Shown: positions 26,722 to 35,176 of the stretch, piece after piece
How the letters are laid out: each line of letters opens with the position of its first letter
How positions within the stretch are numbered: the stretch's first letter is position 1
Source of the DNA: Thermoleophilaceae bacterium
GTDB taxonomy: Bacteria > Actinomycetota > Thermoleophilia > Solirubrobacterales > Thermoleophilaceae
Length of the DNA: 64,000 nt
Direction: 5' to 3'
Assembly: GCA_030447725.1 (NCBI GenBank)
Contig: JAUJOQ010000003.1
Span: forward strand, 169,408 to 233,407
Notes under the pieces: model-generated
Databases searched by the model: none
The model's input: the letters and a program-made list of their open reading frames with translations, nothing else
What the model was told of the DNA's origin: nothing
Position numbers and translations under genes: made by a program

Positions 26722-27579
26722 GTGCCGCTCTTTCGCCGCCGCACCCAGGCCGATCGCCTCGCCCGCGCCCGCCGGCCGGCGGGTACCCGTGAGGTGGAGG
26801 CCGGGCTCACGACGCTGCTCGACGAGCTCGCGATCCCGGCCCGGCGCGAAGCGGACGGCTGGGTGGTCGACCTCGAAGACGCCACGCTGCTGTGCCGGTG
26901 GCTCGAGGACGTCGGCGTCCTCGGCGGGCTCGTGGAGGTCGGCGTCGGCGACGAGCCGGCGGAGCTGCTGCGGCGCAATCTCGACCCTGTGCTGCCGTCG
27001 AGCGCACTGGGCAGCGAGGAGGAGCCCGACTCCGCCGGCCTGTGGTTCGCCCTTCCGCTGACGGTGTTCGAGCGCGACGCCGTCCTGCTGGCGCTCGAGG
27101 GGATGGCCGGTCTCACCGGCGCCGAGGCGCTCGGGGGGCGGCTGCGACGCGCTCGCGTCGCCCCCGGCGGCGGCGAGCAGGCCGAACAGGCCGCCGAGGC
27201 CCGCGCGCGCGCCGCCTTCACGGACGCCCTCGCGGAGCTCGGGCTCCCGGCCGCCGAGCGGCACGACACGCCGGGCGCGTGGCGCGTGGAGGTCGACCGC
27301 GGCATCGTCGAGGCGGTCCTGCGCGATGCGGGTGACGTCCTGCTGCTCATGCACGAGCTCGAGTACGACGGCGGCGACGAGGATCCGGACGTGCTGCGCT
27401 GGCTGCTCGAGATCAGCGACACGACCGGGGCCCGCCTCGGCCTGGTGCCCCTCGCGGGCGAACCGGCCCTGTTCGCCGCCGCCGCGCTGCCCGCGCCGGG
27501 GCTGGGCACCGATGCCGTGGCCTGGGGTTTCGAGCAGGTGCTGCGGCTCGCGGAGTACTACGACCGCTCGACGGCCTAG
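26722..27579 (+). CDS. YbjN/type-III-chaperone-fold-like protein
   Basis: The GTG at 26722, two bases after the preceding stop, starts PLFRRRTQADRLARARRPAG. The 285-residue acidic protein seems to hold two alpha/beta modules. Each has a W-x-V-(D/E) strand (GWVVDLEDATLLCRWLED; AWRVEVDRGIVEAVLRDAGD) like the YbjN/SycT fold, plus a linking acidic helix. The C-terminus FEQVLRLAEYYDRS fits as well. Such proteins are thought to act as chaperones or regulators. The fold call is by pattern only. Confidence 0.5.
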   Translation: MPLFRRRTQADRLARARRPAGTREVEAGLTTLLDELAIPARREADGWVVDLEDATLLCRWLEDVGVLGGLVEVGVGDEPAELLRRNLDPVLPSSALGSEEEPDSAGLWFALPLTVFERDAVLLALEGMAGLTGAEALGGRLRRARVAPGGGEQAEQAAEARARAAFTDALAELGLPAAERHDTPGAWRVEVDRGIVEAVLRDAGDVLLLMHELEYDGGDEDPDVLRWLLEISDTTGARLGLVPLAGEPALFAAAALPAPGLGTDAVAWGFEQVLRLAEYYDRSTA

Positions 27580-27583
27580 GACC

Positions 27584-28438
27584 CTAGACTAGGCGGTGCT
27601 CACGCTTCAGCCCAGCCAGGGCGCCGTGCCGCCGGCGATCGATCAGGTCAATGATTATCCGAGCTGGCTCGCGTAGGTCGCCGCGGTAGAAGGGCACTTC
27701 GTCGCGACCGTCGCTGGCGTCGCGGAACTGCTCTCGCACCAGGCGGCCCTCGTTGCCTCGTGCGGCTCCGATCTTCAGTGTCCCCGAGGCTCCATCGCGT
27801 GCGACTGTGCATATCTGCAGGCCGTCGATGCGTCCGGAGTAGTGGGGTGCATGAACGCTCATGTACCAGTCGAACGAAGGGTCGTCGACGATCGAGGACA
27901 ACTGCCGCACCAGCTCAGGTGGCTCGGCCAGCAGGGCGTGGCGCTTCGCTATGAGCTCAGCCCACTCCAGCTTCGCCTGCGCGAAATCGGCCGAAGGCAG
28001 ATCGGCGGCATGGAAGTCGATCTCCACGGACACGTCGACACCGGAGAGGGCGGCGCGAAGCGAGCCCAGCGCCGCCGTCAGCTCGGCCATCTCCCGCTCG
28101 TCCTCGCGGCCTCCGACGACGTAGCGCAGCGGGCCTTCGCCGTGGTACCGCTCAAGCCAGAAGTGCAGGGCGTCCAGCAGTCCCGTGATCTGCGTACCCA
28201 GTGGGTGGTCGTTGCCGACGGCAACCACCGGCACCCCCTCCACCTCTGCGCGAATGACCGCCGAGGAGATCGACAGCATGTTGTCTGGATGGGCCTCGAC
28301 CTTTCGGCCGCGCAGCCGGTCGCGGATGGCGCCCGTATCCATGCCGCCTGAATGTTCGTTTCGACGGCGAAGCAGGTCGGCGATGCGATCGGCCAGCGCC
28401 CGCTTGTAGCGCTCCTGCTCGTCCCGGGCAGGCGTCAC
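27584..28438 (-). CDS. hypothetical protein, phosphoesterase-like composition
   Basis: I chose the GTG at 28438 because it overlaps the TGA of the upstream frame as GTGA, typical of coupled genes. The 284-residue acidic protein has IRAEVEGVPVVAVGNDHPLG, VSVEIDFHAADLPSADFAQA and FDWYMSVHAPHYSGRIDGLQ segments and looks like an intact alpha/beta protein. I cannot name a family. Its overlapping partner upstream is frameshifted. Confidence 0.55.
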   Translation of the reverse strand: MTPARDEQERYKRALADRIADLLRRRNEHSGGMDTGAIRDRLRGRKVEAHPDNMLSISSAVIRAEVEGVPVVAVGNDHPLGTQITGLLDALHFWLERYHGEGPLRYVVGGREDEREMAELTAALGSLRAALSGVDVSVEIDFHAADLPSADFAQAKLEWAELIAKRHALLAEPPELVRQLSSIVDDPSFDWYMSVHAPHYSGRIDGLQICTVARDGASGTLKIGAARGNEGRLVREQFRDASDGRDEVPFYRGDLREPARIIIDLIDRRRHGALAGLKREHRLV

Positions 28439-28694
28439 GGTCGACCGGTCGGGCTCGTGAAGCACGTTCCGTCGGGCGCCGTGACCCGCAGAACGTCGTC
28501 GAACTCGACGAACCGCTCCCGGCGGTACTCGAGGAACAGACACGCGCGCAGGTCATCAACATCCTCGGGCAGTGCGCCCGTCCCCACTCAATTGTGGCGG
28601 ATCTCGTGGCCCTCTGTAGCGCCGCATCGGTTGAGCCGAAATGCTGGTAGCCGTCGAACGTGTGGGCAAACTGCGCGAGGTCGCCGCTGGGCAC
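28435..28694 (-). pseudogene. small hypothetical gene with frameshift, coupled to next gene
   Basis: The first frame reads SGDLAQFAHTFDGYQHFGST, then LQRATRSATIEWGR. The shifted frame continues ALPEDVDDLRACLFLEYRRE, then VEFDDVLRVTAPDGTCF, and ends TGA at 28435. One indel near 28575 restores a roughly 85-residue protein. Its start is not clear. No family recognised. Confidence 0.45.
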
Positions 28695-28749
28695 GTCCTC
28701 ACTGCCAGCAGCTCGAGCCGAGCTCTCGACGGCACGGGCGCCGATTCGC

Positions 28750-29601
28750 GTGACAAGTCACTCAGAGACCGTCGCCGGCGACTTGGCGGTCTGGCTGGCT
28801 CGACCGGTCGTCGGCTTCCACTTTCCTCGCGCGGACGATCCCGCCGACATCGCGCCGCCTGACCGCGTAGAGCTTGGCGAGCAGACGTTCTTCAGTCCCA
28901 TGGTGAGCCTGCTGGGCATCGGATGGTTCGAGGGCAATACCAGCGCGGCGCCGTCCGGGCTGCTTGTAGGGCGCTTCGAGCGGCGAGCATGGCTCAACGG
29001 GCAGCATCTGCGCCCGGACGAGGATATCTACGACGTCCAGATCGGGCTCGAACCTGACCGCGTCGAGCTCGCGGACCTCGAGCTCGACGTCGAGGAACGC
29101 GTCGGCGAAGAGACCGTCGTCTCCGAGCGACTGCGACTTGAAGATGTCGACCTGCGCGACGTCGAGGACGCCCTACATGCAGAGAAGCCCAGCCGGACGG
29201 GGCGCCCGGCGGTGACGGTCGCGCTGCCGACCCTGGGTCGCAGGACCAAGCGGACCGTCCGCCTGCATCACCGCGACGGCTCGATGCTCGACGACTGGCC
29301 GCCGTTCCACCTCGTCGAGTCGATCGGCATGACGATGGAGGTCAACGGAGCCGCCAGCCGACCGTCTGGAGCGGCGAGCGACGTGAGGCCCCCGACGTCG
29401 TCGAGCTGCTCGGCGCGGTGTCGCGTTCGACGACATGCCGAAAGGCTCCGCTTCCAGGCTGCCGTCGCGGAGCCGCCGGGTTGGGATGTCGTCCGCTGCG
29501 CCCTTCGGCCTCGGTCGGCGTCCCCGCGCGTAGATAGAGCACGGTCGCGGCGGAGTGGAGACTCTGGGCGCCTGGGGAAGGACGCGGGCCCCACGCCCTA
29601 G
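28750..29601 (+). CDS. hypothetical protein, C-terminus possibly frameshifted
   Basis: I chose the GTG at 28750. The first 200 residues are ordinary and acidic: VAGDLAVWLARPVVGFHFPR, MVSLLGIGWFEGNTS, IYDVQIGLEPDRVELADLEL. After NGAASRPSG at about 29360 the frame becomes Arg/Ser-rich, while another frame gives EAPDVVELLGAVSR. An indel there is likely. It is divergent from the minus-strand pair at 27.6-28.7 kb. No family recognised. Confidence 0.45.
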   Translation: MTSHSETVAGDLAVWLARPVVGFHFPRADDPADIAPPDRVELGEQTFFSPMVSLLGIGWFEGNTSAAPSGLLVGRFERRAWLNGQHLRPDEDIYDVQIGLEPDRVELADLELDVEERVGEETVVSERLRLEDVDLRDVEDALHAEKPSRTGRPAVTVALPTLGRRTKRTVRLHHRDGSMLDDWPPFHLVESIGMTMEVNGAASRPSGAASDVRPPTSSSCSARCRVRRHAERLRFQAAVAEPPGWDVVRCALRPRSASPRVDRARSRRSGDSGRLGKDAGPTP

Positions 29602-29755
29602 GGCTCGAGTCGCTATCAGGGCTCCGGCTCGGCACGCGGACCTTCACTCACAGAGCTGCCGGCGCCGGCGGCCGTCAACTCTGCCGGGTGGCTTCGCCCA
29701 GGGGCGAGTGACAGCTGTCTTCCCCGCCGCGCCGACCGCTGCTCATGAAGTCCCA

Positions 29756-30122
29756 CTAGCGCGCCGGCGCCGTGACCAGTCGTCGACGACGGCGGCGAGC
29801 TGGTCGGCGGCGGCTGCGTCGAGCACGTCAGCGAGCGCCTCGGCGCCCGGCTGCTCGTCGCCTCTGGCCATCGCGGCGAATGCCTGCAGCGCCGTCGCCG
29901 CGCCGCTGAGACCGACGGCCGGGATCTCCGCACCGAGACGCTAACCCAGCGCACGGCGGCGCGCTCGAAGCGCCGGTCGCCGACGCGGTGGTAGACCAGC
30001 ACCAGGCGCAGCGCGTCCGCGAGACCCACGCGCGGGAGCTCGAGCGCGGCGGCGGTCGCGATCACCGGATCGTCGGTCGCCACGGCGCGCTGAAAGCCGG
30101 CGTAGGGGTGCCCCTGGCTCGT
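29756..30122 (-). pseudogene. hypothetical helical protein, one frameshift
   Basis: One frame gives GHPYAGFQRAVATDDPVIAT, then LELPRVGLADALRLVLVYH and FERAAVRWV. The next gives LGAEIPAVGLSGAATALQAF, then GAEALADVLDAAAADQLAAV and a stop at 29756. Together this is a roughly 120-residue alpha-helical protein of a type I associate with actinobacterial genomes (YxxFQRAL...A...LPRVGLxDAL). The shift lies near 29945. Role unknown. Confidence 0.5.
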
Positions 30123-30169
30123 TGGCGGGGTCCGCTCGCCCGCGTTGGGCGCCGGCACGATCGTCTGCC

Positions 30170-30342
30170 TCGGAAGCACCTCGAAGCCGTCCGCGGCTCC
30201 TCCGCGCTGGACGGCCTGCGGGCGAGCGACGAAATGAGCGCCTACTCGACCTCTGGGCCGCCGGGCAGGCAACCGAGGCTGATCTCGACGCCGCGGCGCG
30301 CGCATCGCCGAGACCGCCAACTCCGAGGCGCAGGCCTCCTGA
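30170..30342 (+). pseudogene. VbhA-like antitoxin remnant of a Fic module
   Basis: Across two shifts the sequence reads RKHLEAVRGSSALDGLRASDE, then ERLLDLWAAGQATEADLDAA, then IAETANSEAQAS plus stop. The S-x-x-L-(E/D)-G-L inhibitory helix followed by an A-G-E/Q-x-T...D hairpin is the layout of VbhA-type antitoxins that block Fic enzymes. The Fic-like fragment starts 17 bases downstream, as expected for such an operon. Confidence 0.45.
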
Positions 30343-30358
30343 ACGCCGGGCCGTCAGC

Positions 30359-30480
30359 GTGGCTGGCGACCCCTACGTCTACCCCGACACCGACGTTCTG
30401 CACAACAAGCTCGGGATCCGAAACGCGGACGAGCTGACGGTCGTCGAGACCGACTGCAGGACCTACGCGCCGCCCAACTC
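30359..30480 (+). pseudogene. Fic/DOC-family N-terminal fragment
   Basis: A GTG at 30359 opens AGDPYVYPDTDVLHNKLGIR followed by NADELTVVETDCRTY. This is the characteristic start of Fic cell-filamentation proteins (DPYxYPGTDVLxNKLxIxDxxxLxxxE). The catalytic HPFxxGNGR motif is gone. Fic enzymes AMPylate target proteins. Bases 30540-30726 then hold an unrelated coding scrap ending WEKTHSDRVELCEVTDRAL and a stop at 30726. Confidence 0.6.
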
Positions 30481-30776
30481 GCTGAGCGCCCGCGCGCCCG
30501 CAATCGCTGCTCGAAGCCGAACGGTGGGACGCCGCGGCCGCGACGGTCCCGGCTCGTTTACGGAGAGCTACCGGGCGCCGAGCTCCCGACCGGCGGGCCG
30601 CGGCGGCGGGCGTGGGAGAAGACCCACAGCGACCGCGTCGAGCTGTGCGAGGTCACAGACCGCGCACTGACCGCCACGCTCGAACCGCCGGCGGCCGAGC
30701 TCGATGCGCCCGAGATCGACCTTTAGCGCCCGCCCGCCCGCCCGGCCGACCCCTCGCCCGGAGGTATGCTGGCGCT

Positions 30777-30896
30777 GTGACCACCAAGATCGCCGTCAGC
30801 CTTCCCGACGAGCTGGTCGCCGCCGCCCGCCAGTCCGTAGCAGAGGCCGCGTCTGGCGCCTTCGACGGCTCGGAGCCGGACTGGCAGGCGCGGTGA
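30777..30896 (+). pseudogene. ribbon-helix-helix antitoxin remnant
   Basis: The 39-residue frame from GTG 30777 reads TTKIAVSLPDELVAAARQSV then AEAASGAFDGSEPDWQAR. The first half is the RHH beta-strand and helix of type II antitoxins; the dimer helix is missing, as if by internal deletion. aggtatgct upstream could serve as ribosome-binding sequence. Its TGA overlaps the next gene's GTG. Confidence 0.5.
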
Positions 30897-32098
30897 GCTG
30901 GCGGCGCTTGACAGTCGGGGCTGTCCTCGCGATCGGGCTTGTGGTATCCGCCGCGGTGGCGGCGCCCGGCCGGATCGACCCGACGTTCGGGGACGGCGGC
31001 AAGGTGACCACTGACATCGGAGGCGGGAACGATCGTGCCTTTGGGGTCGCATTTCACCCCAGCCGCGAGACCGTGGTTGTCGGGGAGAGCGCCGGGGACC
31101 GACGGGCCTTCGCCGTGGCGCGCTATCGCCCGAACGGCTCGCTCGATCCCGACTTCTCCGGTGACGGCAAGGAGACAACGAGCTTCGGGGGCGGCGGCGG
31201 CGCACGCGACATCGCGGTCCAGGTCAACGACGAGAAGCCGGTTGTCGTCGGCGAGGTGTCGGCGCGGTTCGGAGTGGCTCGGTACAACGCGGACGGGTCG
31301 CTGGACGGCACGTTCTCTGGCGATGGCGTGCAGACGATCGGGGAGGCCGGTGGCGTGGCGACGGCCGTCGCTCTGCAGCGCGACGCCAAGATCGTAGCCG
31401 TCGGCGTGGCCGGTTCAGGAAACCCCTGGACCGTTGCCCGCTACAACGCGGACGGGTCCCCCGACACGACCTTCGCCGGAGACGGCATCCAGACCACGAG
31501 CCCGTTCGGTTCCGCTCAGCCCACCGACGTGGCGGTTCAGAACGACGGCAAGGTCGTGGTAGTCGGCGAAGGATTCTCGATCAGCCGCTACGACGCGGAC
31601 GGGTCGCTCGACCGGAGCTTCTCCGGGGACGGCAGGGTGCGCCTGGCGGGCTTCGCCAGGACGGCAGCCGGGGTGGTCAGCCGCGGGCGACTGGGCGGCA
31701 CCAGGATCACCGTGGTCGGAACTGCATCCGGGTCGCGCGGCCTGGCTGTCGCACGCTTCGAGGCGGACGGGTCACTCGACCGGCGCTTCTCGGGCGACGG
31801 CAGGCAGCGGGTCGGGTTCGGCGGCGCCCGGGCGATTGGCGTAGACCTGGCAATCGGGTTCGACGGCAAGACCGCCGCCGTGGGCAACGTCGCGGGCCGC
31901 CGCGGCTCCGCGGTCGCGGTTGCTCGCCTGAACAGGAACGGGACGCTCGACCGGTCCTTCTCGCGTAACGGAAGACTGACGGCGTTCCGGCGGCGCGCGA
32001 GGGCCCAAGCCGTGGCGTTGCAGGACAATGGCAGGATTCTGGTGGCCGGACACACCCTGGGCGGCAACGAGGACTTCCTGCTCGCCCGCTTTCGCTAG
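30893..32098 (+). CDS. secreted delta-60 repeat beta-propeller protein
   Basis: The GTG at 30893 overlaps the preceding stop. A signal peptide (WRRLTVGAVLAIGLVVSAAV) precedes mature GRIDPTFGDGGKVTTD. Six or more units follow of the uncharacterised delta-60 type: VARYNADGSLDGTFSGDGVQ, VARYNADGSPDTTFAGDGIQ, ISRYDADGSLDRSFSGDGR, VARFEADGSLDRRFSGDGR, VARLNRNGTLDRSFSRNGR. Such repeats make extracellular propellers of unknown ligand. Intact, 401 residues. Confidence 0.8.
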   Translation: MSWRRLTVGAVLAIGLVVSAAVAAPGRIDPTFGDGGKVTTDIGGGNDRAFGVAFHPSRETVVVGESAGDRRAFAVARYRPNGSLDPDFSGDGKETTSFGGGGGARDIAVQVNDEKPVVVGEVSARFGVARYNADGSLDGTFSGDGVQTIGEAGGVATAVALQRDAKIVAVGVAGSGNPWTVARYNADGSPDTTFAGDGIQTTSPFGSAQPTDVAVQNDGKVVVVGEGFSISRYDADGSLDRSFSGDGRVRLAGFARTAAGVVSRGRLGGTRITVVGTASGSRGLAVARFEADGSLDRRFSGDGRQRVGFGGARAIGVDLAIGFDGKTAAVGNVAGRRGSAVAVARLNRNGTLDRSFSRNGRLTAFRRRARAQAVALQDNGRILVAGHTLGGNEDFLLARFR

Positions 32099-32168
32099 TA
32101 GAGCCGTCGTAAGTTCGGCGTGTAACTTCGCGGCGGTTTTCCGACCGCCGGCGCCCACGATTCAATGT

Positions 32169-32354
32169 GTGGCGAAGGTCGGGCGCAACGAGCCCTGCCC
32201 CCGCGGCTCCGGTCGCAAGGCGAAGCGCTGCTGCGAGATCCAGGGAGGCCCCTCGGAGAGTCTCACTCGCGCGTTTTTAGCCCACGCCTCTCCCAGAGAA
32301 GCCCCCTGTTCCGGAGCCGCGGACGCTAAAAGCGCCGCCGGACCGAACTGCTAG
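32169..32354 (+). pseudogene. SEC-C motif protein, cut by repeat B
   Basis: The GTG at 32169 gives AKVGRNEPCPRGSGRKAKRC then CEIQGGPSESLTRAFLAHA. This is a SEC-C zinc motif (CxCGSGKKxKxCC), but the second cysteine is Arg (CPRGSG). SEC-C tails bind zinc in SecA and many small proteins. After HASP the frame runs into repeat B at about 32281, so the normal continuation is lost. Confidence 0.55.
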
Positions 32355-32489
32355 GACCCTCCGCCGAGAAAGATTTCATGCCCGATAAGCAGACTTACGT
32401 CAAGCCGGCCCTGCAACACATGACATTCCGGTTGCCATAACGTCAGAGCGCGGGACGTGAGGCTACGCCCCGGCACTCGCGCACCGCGT
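32281..32489. repeat. repeat copy B, stand-alone relative of IS110 flank
   Basis: This is the second copy of the roughly 210-base repeat described at 21047-21258, same orientation, with small indels. No IS110 gene lies nearby. It interrupts the SEC-C gene on its left and meets unrelated sequence on its right. It may be a solo or non-autonomous element end. The 140 bases after it show nothing. Confidence 0.6.
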
Positions 32490-32632
32490 TATAGCTCCGC
32501 GCCGGACGCGATAGCCAGCACCGTCGGCGATAGCGCGACTGCTTCCACGCGAAGCGAGGACGAAGTCAGCAGCTGCGCCACTCCTCCTGCTTTTTCGTCC
32601 GAAGGAGCAGCGCGACCGGCCACTACAGGTCC

Positions 32633-32899
32633 TTACGACTCAAAGATGTTCTGGCAGCCGCAATCTGCGCAGGTGATGTATGCGTCTCGGTTGTCGCCGT
32701 CCGCCCACGCGTGCGTCAGCACGGAGGAGTGCTTCAACGGCAAGTCGCAGCCGATGCAACGACGTTCGGATCGCTCGGGTCGCCTGCGTTCGACGAGCTT
32801 GTCAGCCCCAGCCTCGTAGACGAACTCGACTTCGCACTTCCAGCACTCAAATCCAGTCAACGGCACGCCGCAGTACGGGCAGTGATCCAAGTCGCTCAT
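32633..32899 (-). CDS. small double zinc-ribbon protein
   Basis: The 88-residue protein has four knuckle pairs: CPYCGVPLTGFECWKC near the N-terminus, CIGCDLPLKHS in the middle and CADCGCQNIFES at the end. It likely binds two or three zinc ions in the cytosol. Function unknown; similar proteins occur on mobile elements. It is divergent from the other two zinc-ribbon frames just downstream. Confidence 0.65.
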   Translation of the reverse strand: MSDLDHCPYCGVPLTGFECWKCEVEFVYEAGADKLVERRRPERSERRCIGCDLPLKHSSVLTHAWADGDNRDAYITCADCGCQNIFES

Positions 32900-33000
32900 C
32901 CGTCAACCATCCTGCCAGGCAGACGCAATCATTAAGTCGCTCGCTTACGATCAGCCATCTGCTCGGCACTGCAGCGAGCAAACACCAGAGAGGAACGACA

Positions 33001-33117
33001 ATGGCGAAGGGTCACAGGTGCCCGGCCTGCGGCAAGTACACGCTTTAGCCGTACACCACCAACCAGTTGAAGTGCTCCGATTGCCAGACCGTCGTCAAGA
33101 AGGATCGGGTGGCCTGA
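33001..33117 (+). pseudogene. tiny zinc-ribbon gene with in-frame amber codon
   Basis: ATG 33001 reads AKGHRCPACGKYTL, then TAG at 33046-33048, then PYTTNQLKCSDCQTVVKKDR and VA plus TGA. The two CxxC knuckles needed for one ribbon lie on opposite sides of the TAG. A single CAG-to-TAG change (Gln) would explain it. The upstream gagaggaacga fits a ribosome-binding site. Suppression or recoding is possible but unsupported otherwise. Confidence 0.6.
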
Positions 33118-33166
33118 AGCTGGCGACTGGCATCGAAGACCACCACACTTGACTTGGAGAGCGCCG

Positions 33167-33385
33167 ATGTCCAGGAAGCCCGTAGAACCCGACCTGTCCG
33201 CGATCTTTGCCTCGGGCGCCACCTGTTCCAGGTGCGGCAAGGAAGCCGACTCGTTTGTGCAGATGGAGGCGGAGCACTGGTACACCCCGTACCCGGTCGA
33301 CGACGACGGAGACTGGATTTCCAGCGAAGCGCCTATCGCGGAGTGCCCGTCCTGCGGCGCTGGGTGGGAGCGGTTCGCGCGCTAA
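33167..33385 (+). CDS. small zinc-ribbon protein
   Basis: I chose the ATG at 33167 because ggagag lies nine bases upstream. The 72-residue acidic protein has CSRCGKEADSF and ECPSCGAGWERFAR knuckles around a YTPYPVDDDGDW loop, enough for one zinc ribbon. Function unknown. It is the third zinc-ribbon frame within 750 bases. Confidence 0.6.
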   Translation: MSRKPVEPDLSAIFASGATCSRCGKEADSFVQMEAEHWYTPYPVDDDGDWISSEAPIAECPSCGAGWERFAR

Positions 33386-33504
33386 CCGTCCAGACGCCGC
33401 TGCTTCCCATGCTCGGCGAAAGGCTCGGACCGATTCGGCTGCGCTGTCCCTTTCGCGTGAAAGCAGAAGCACGGTGACAACCGCCATTGCTTTCGCTCCC
33501 GGCG

Positions 33505-33684
33505 GTGGCTGTCGCATAAACCCCCGACGAGCTCGTGAGATCCGTCGTAAGGGAGCTCGGAGAATGGCCACCATTTCCATCACGTCGGGGACGCGGATGG
33601 CGGCGCCTTCGCGCTGCGGCTTGCAGATGCCCGCTTCCGCAGGGCCGGACCGGCGTTGGCCAGACGGCTTTGTGCGACAGCCAC
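33505..33684. mobile_element. 180-bp MITE-like relic with IS1182-type ends
   Basis: gtggctgtcgcataaac at 33505-33521 and ctttgtgcgacagccac ending at 33684 are inverted copies of the ends of the IS1182-like element at 4562-6130 (gtggctgtcgca is identical in all four). The inside has no transposase sequence. It is a non-autonomous derivative or a deletion remnant. The next 600 bases (33685-34287) hold no convincing gene on either strand. Confidence 0.6.
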
Positions 33685-34287
33685 GGCGCATTGCGATACC
33701 CGCTTGGATTGAAGGGGGGGAGCGAGATCCGCCCCCCGGGCGCTCGCTTTCTTGCCGTTCAGCGTCCGCCGGGCGCCGGCGGTCCCCTGGCCCGGACCTC
33801 ATCAGCTCGTCCCACCCAGCTCGGACGCCCATCAAACGAGTTTCGCCCCGTAGGGCCGGCGACGGCGCCAACCGAAGCTCTACCAAACGGCAACCGGCAG
33901 ACGCTGCGTTCGCAGCCCAGTTACACACTTGCCCCTTACGATGCGTAAGCGACCGGGTCCATGCTGGTCCTGAGCGACGCGTCGCGGCAGAGAGCGTTCC
34001 GTTCGGGAGGCGAACGGGGTCGTTGTCGCGGGTCCTCGACGCCCCTAGCGCCTGCGATCACCGTGGGTTGCTGACAACACCACCATTTGCTTCCGACGAA
34101 GAGACACCGTGGTGTACTGCTCTTCCCTGGGGTCGAGGGCAGGAATCCCGAGATCCGAAAGTGATAGCGGTGGGGCCGGTGCCCGACGATCCTTTCGCGC
34201 CGCGAGCGAATACGGGACGCCGCCGTCGACGGCACGACCGCTGTGTGTCCCGAAGCAGTCGTCGGGCGAACGGAGAAATGAGGCAGG

Positions 34288-35055
34288 CTATGGCGTCTCC
34301 TGTCTGGGGATGGCTCGCCAAGCCAGGTAGTGCTCGCACGGCTGCACACCTACAGGCCACTCGCCCGCATACCACTCTGGGGAGAAGTCGAGCCACTCGT
34401 CGCTCGCGGGCTCAACCCGCACGCACCGCAACGCGCCGGGAGTGTTGTCGATCGACATTGCCGCGTTCTCATTCCGGATGGTTCTGATGTGCATCGGAAC
34501 ACGAAGCGGACGGGCGGTTCCTCCCCATAAGAGGTCGTACCAGGCATGCGCATTCGCGCGGAAAAGCTCTTCCGATTCGTGCTCGACCTCTTCGACCTCG
34601 AAGAGCTCCGTCGTTTTCGAGCCCTGCGCGCAATGCGTGTACTTCGCCCTCCAAGCTTTCGCCGACGCCCCTACGAGCAGATAGGCGGCCTCGACACCAC
34701 TCACGTTGAGGGCATCAACCATCTTGTAGGCATCCCACAGCGTCCAGTCCGTCTTTCGAAGCTTCAGTTCGACGGGGAACCGAGGCGCTCCCTGCGGCGA
34801 ACGGACCAGCGCATCGACCCCCTTTGGGCGTGGTTTCCAATTCGGCAAGGGCAGGGTCTCTTCAACGTGGTCGACCGGATCCGGTTGGAGGCGTCGGAGT
34901 GCAGCACGGGTTTCCGGCTGGAGGTGCGCGATCTCGCCGAGGGATGTACCACGACGGTCGAGTTCATCGAGCGCTAGGGCAACCTCCCTGGCTGCCCGTG
35001 ACATCAGACGATCCGAGTAAGTCGGGTCAGGTGGGTCTTTAGAAATGTTCTCCAC
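34288..35055 (-). CDS. hypothetical protein with PD-(D/E)XK-like signature
   Basis: The 255-residue protein has, at about residues 75-105, KGVDALVRS followed after a short loop by FPVELKLRKTDWTLWDAYKM. D...E-x-K on adjacent strands is the nuclease-fold metal site of PD-(D/E)XK enzymes, with a helix after it. The rest is helical at the N-terminus (SRAAREVALALDELDRRGTS) and beta-rich at the C-terminus. Catalysis is inferred, not shown. It is first in a run of unknown genes beside the RT gene. Confidence 0.5.
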   Translation of the reverse strand: MENISKDPPDPTYSDRLMSRAAREVALALDELDRRGTSLGEIAHLQPETRAALRRLQPDPVDHVEETLPLPNWKPRPKGVDALVRSPQGAPRFPVELKLRKTDWTLWDAYKMVDALNVSGVEAAYLLVGASAKAWRAKYTHCAQGSKTTELFEVEEVEHESEELFRANAHAWYDLLWGGTARPLRVPMHIRTIRNENAAMSIDNTPGALRCVRVEPASDEWLDFSPEWYAGEWPVGVQPCEHYLAWRAIPRQETP

Positions 35056-35176
35056 TTGCCGACCAGTCTCGCGGAGGGAACGGCCGGACGCCGAGTAGTC
35101 AACTCCTGCCCGTCCTCAGTCGAATGATTGGCTTGGCCCGCTCCGCATCTTCTGCCTTCGGCACGACAGCCGGTGC

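Noticed and set aside
33685..34287. Several 70-140 residue frames in this gap
   Set aside because: All are Arg/Ser-rich, mutually overlapping and lack motifs or ribosome-binding sites.
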